Shown here piece after piece: positions 6,601 to 6,996 of a DNA stretch of 6,996 nt. Within the stretch, counting starts at the first letter, position 1, and the number at the start of each line of letters is the position of its first letter. Position numbers and translations under genes: made by a program. This DNA comes from Lachnoclostridium phytofermentans. Lineage in GTDB: Bacteria > Bacillota > Clostridia > Lachnospirales > Lachnospiraceae. The stretch lies in assembly GCA_003526525.1 (NCBI GenBank), contig DPVV01000322.1:1-6996 (forward strand). The letters are read 5' to 3'. The notes beneath the pieces are model-generated. The model saw nothing but the letters and a program-made list of their open reading frames with translations, had not been told where the DNA came from and ran no database searches.

Positions 6601-6717
6601 TGTTTCCTTGTGAAAACTATACTATTTTCAACGAAATTTTCGTTTATATAAGAACATTCCCTTGCTTTGAGCTACGAAACTATTTCGCTTTCTTAAGAAA
6701 TGTTTCAACCTTGTGAA
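6601..6717. promoter_or_regulatory. Upstream cbp control region: inverted and direct repeats
   Basis: Three patterns sit upstream of the cbp promoter. TGAAAA/TTTTCA arms (6611-6616 and 6625-6630) flank 8 nt. A perfect 15-bp palindrome AACGAAA-T-TTTCGTT lies at 6630-6644. The motif CCTTGTGAA, preceded by TGTTTC, occurs at both 6606-6614 and 6709-6717, about 100 bp apart. They could be regulator sites (the first is loosely LacI-family-like) but match no consensus I can name. A CcpA cre box was not found. Confidence 0.35.
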
Positions 6718-6753
6718 GATTGTACCTATTTTTTATTCAATATCTTTCCTATT

Positions 6754-6996
6754 CTATGCGCTCGCTCTTTATATTTTTTTCCTATATGTTTCTTCTCTAT
6801 TATGTTCCTGTTTTATATGTTCTTGTTCTATAATTCTTTATGTTCTATATGTCATTGCTAACACATTTCTACTCAATAAAGATTCTTCTATATATATTTC
6901 TTCCTATATATTTCTTCCTATATTTTTCTGCTCTATACTTTTCTGCTCTATACTTTTCTGCTCTATATTATCTATTCTATATATTTCTACTCTATA
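6754..6996. repeat. Degenerate ~15-bp tandem repeat array, CTATATnTTTCTnCT, open at the right edge
   Basis: CTAT-type cores recur at 6754, 6769, 6782, 6797, 6813, 6828, 6845, 6858, 6874, 6888, 6904, 6918, 6933, 6948, 6963, 6977 and 6992. The spacing is 13-17 and averages 15. Two identical copies of CTATACTTTTCTGCT (6933 and 6948) sit in the most regular part, and the units decay toward the left, so the array probably continues beyond the window. The plus strand is strongly pyrimidine-rich. Because unit length varies, no reading frame is kept, so it is not a protein repeat. No gene is seen here. Function unknown; it lies about 200 bp upstream of the cbp promoter. Confidence 0.75.

Noticed and set aside
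6621..6645. CodY-like box near AATTTTC...GAAAATA
   Set aside because: The half-sites are 3 nt apart instead of 1, so it does not fit the consensus.
6904..6996. Minus-strand frame entering from the right edge and reading IEQKS-type pentapeptide repeats to a stop at 6904
   Set aside because: The 15-bp units make any frame look repetitive, but neighbouring units of 14 and 16 bp shift the frame and the rest of the array is not open; more likely noncoding repeat.
6754..6996. CRISPR array
   Set aside because: Units are about 15 bp, contiguous and degenerate, with no unique spacers and no cas genes.

Overview
The window is AT-rich, low-GC Gram-positive DNA. Strong AAAGGAG-type ribosome binding sites, a lipoprotein-type binding protein and a clostridial-type cellobiose phosphorylase all point to an anaerobic, plant-fibre-degrading Clostridia. 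From remembered protein similarity I would guess Lachnospiraceae, close to Lachnoclostridium (Clostridium) phytofermentans; this is inference, not a database result. All real genes lie on the minus strand, so transcription runs from high to low coordinates.

Layout in transcription order. From 6996 to about 6750 there is no gene but a degenerate tandem array of about 15-bp units rich in C and T on the plus strand; it runs off the right edge. From about 6717 to 6453 lies the control region of the first gene, with several inverted repeats, a plausible sigma-A promoter, a leader hairpin and an excellent ribosome binding site. From 6452 to 3957 is a complete family GH94 cellobiose phosphorylase. 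A strong intrinsic terminator follows at 3889-3860. From about 3760 to 3484 is a second control region: a good promoter, a perfect 10-bp inverted repeat over the expected transcription start, a second palindrome upstream of the -35 box, and two leader hairpins. Then come a family 5 extracellular solute-binding lipoprotein (3483-1915), an OppB/DppB-type permease (best start 1774, end 833) and an OppC/DppC-type permease (811-23). The first codons of another gene, expected to be the ABC ATPase, begin at the left edge.

Between the binding protein and the first permease is an unusually elaborate imperfect palindrome (1842-1893), followed at once by a near-consensus internal promoter. The permeases can therefore probably be transcribed separately from the binding protein.

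How they work together: the phosphorylase splits cytosolic cellobiose with phosphate into glucose 1-phosphate and glucose, saving ATP. The transporter belongs to the peptide/nickel (Opp) group, some members of which carry oligosaccharides, so import of cello-oligosaccharides is possible. The terminator and separate promoter mean co-function is only a hypothesis. I found no clearly new multi-gene system. The most unexplained elements are the 15-bp array and the palindrome inside the transporter operon.
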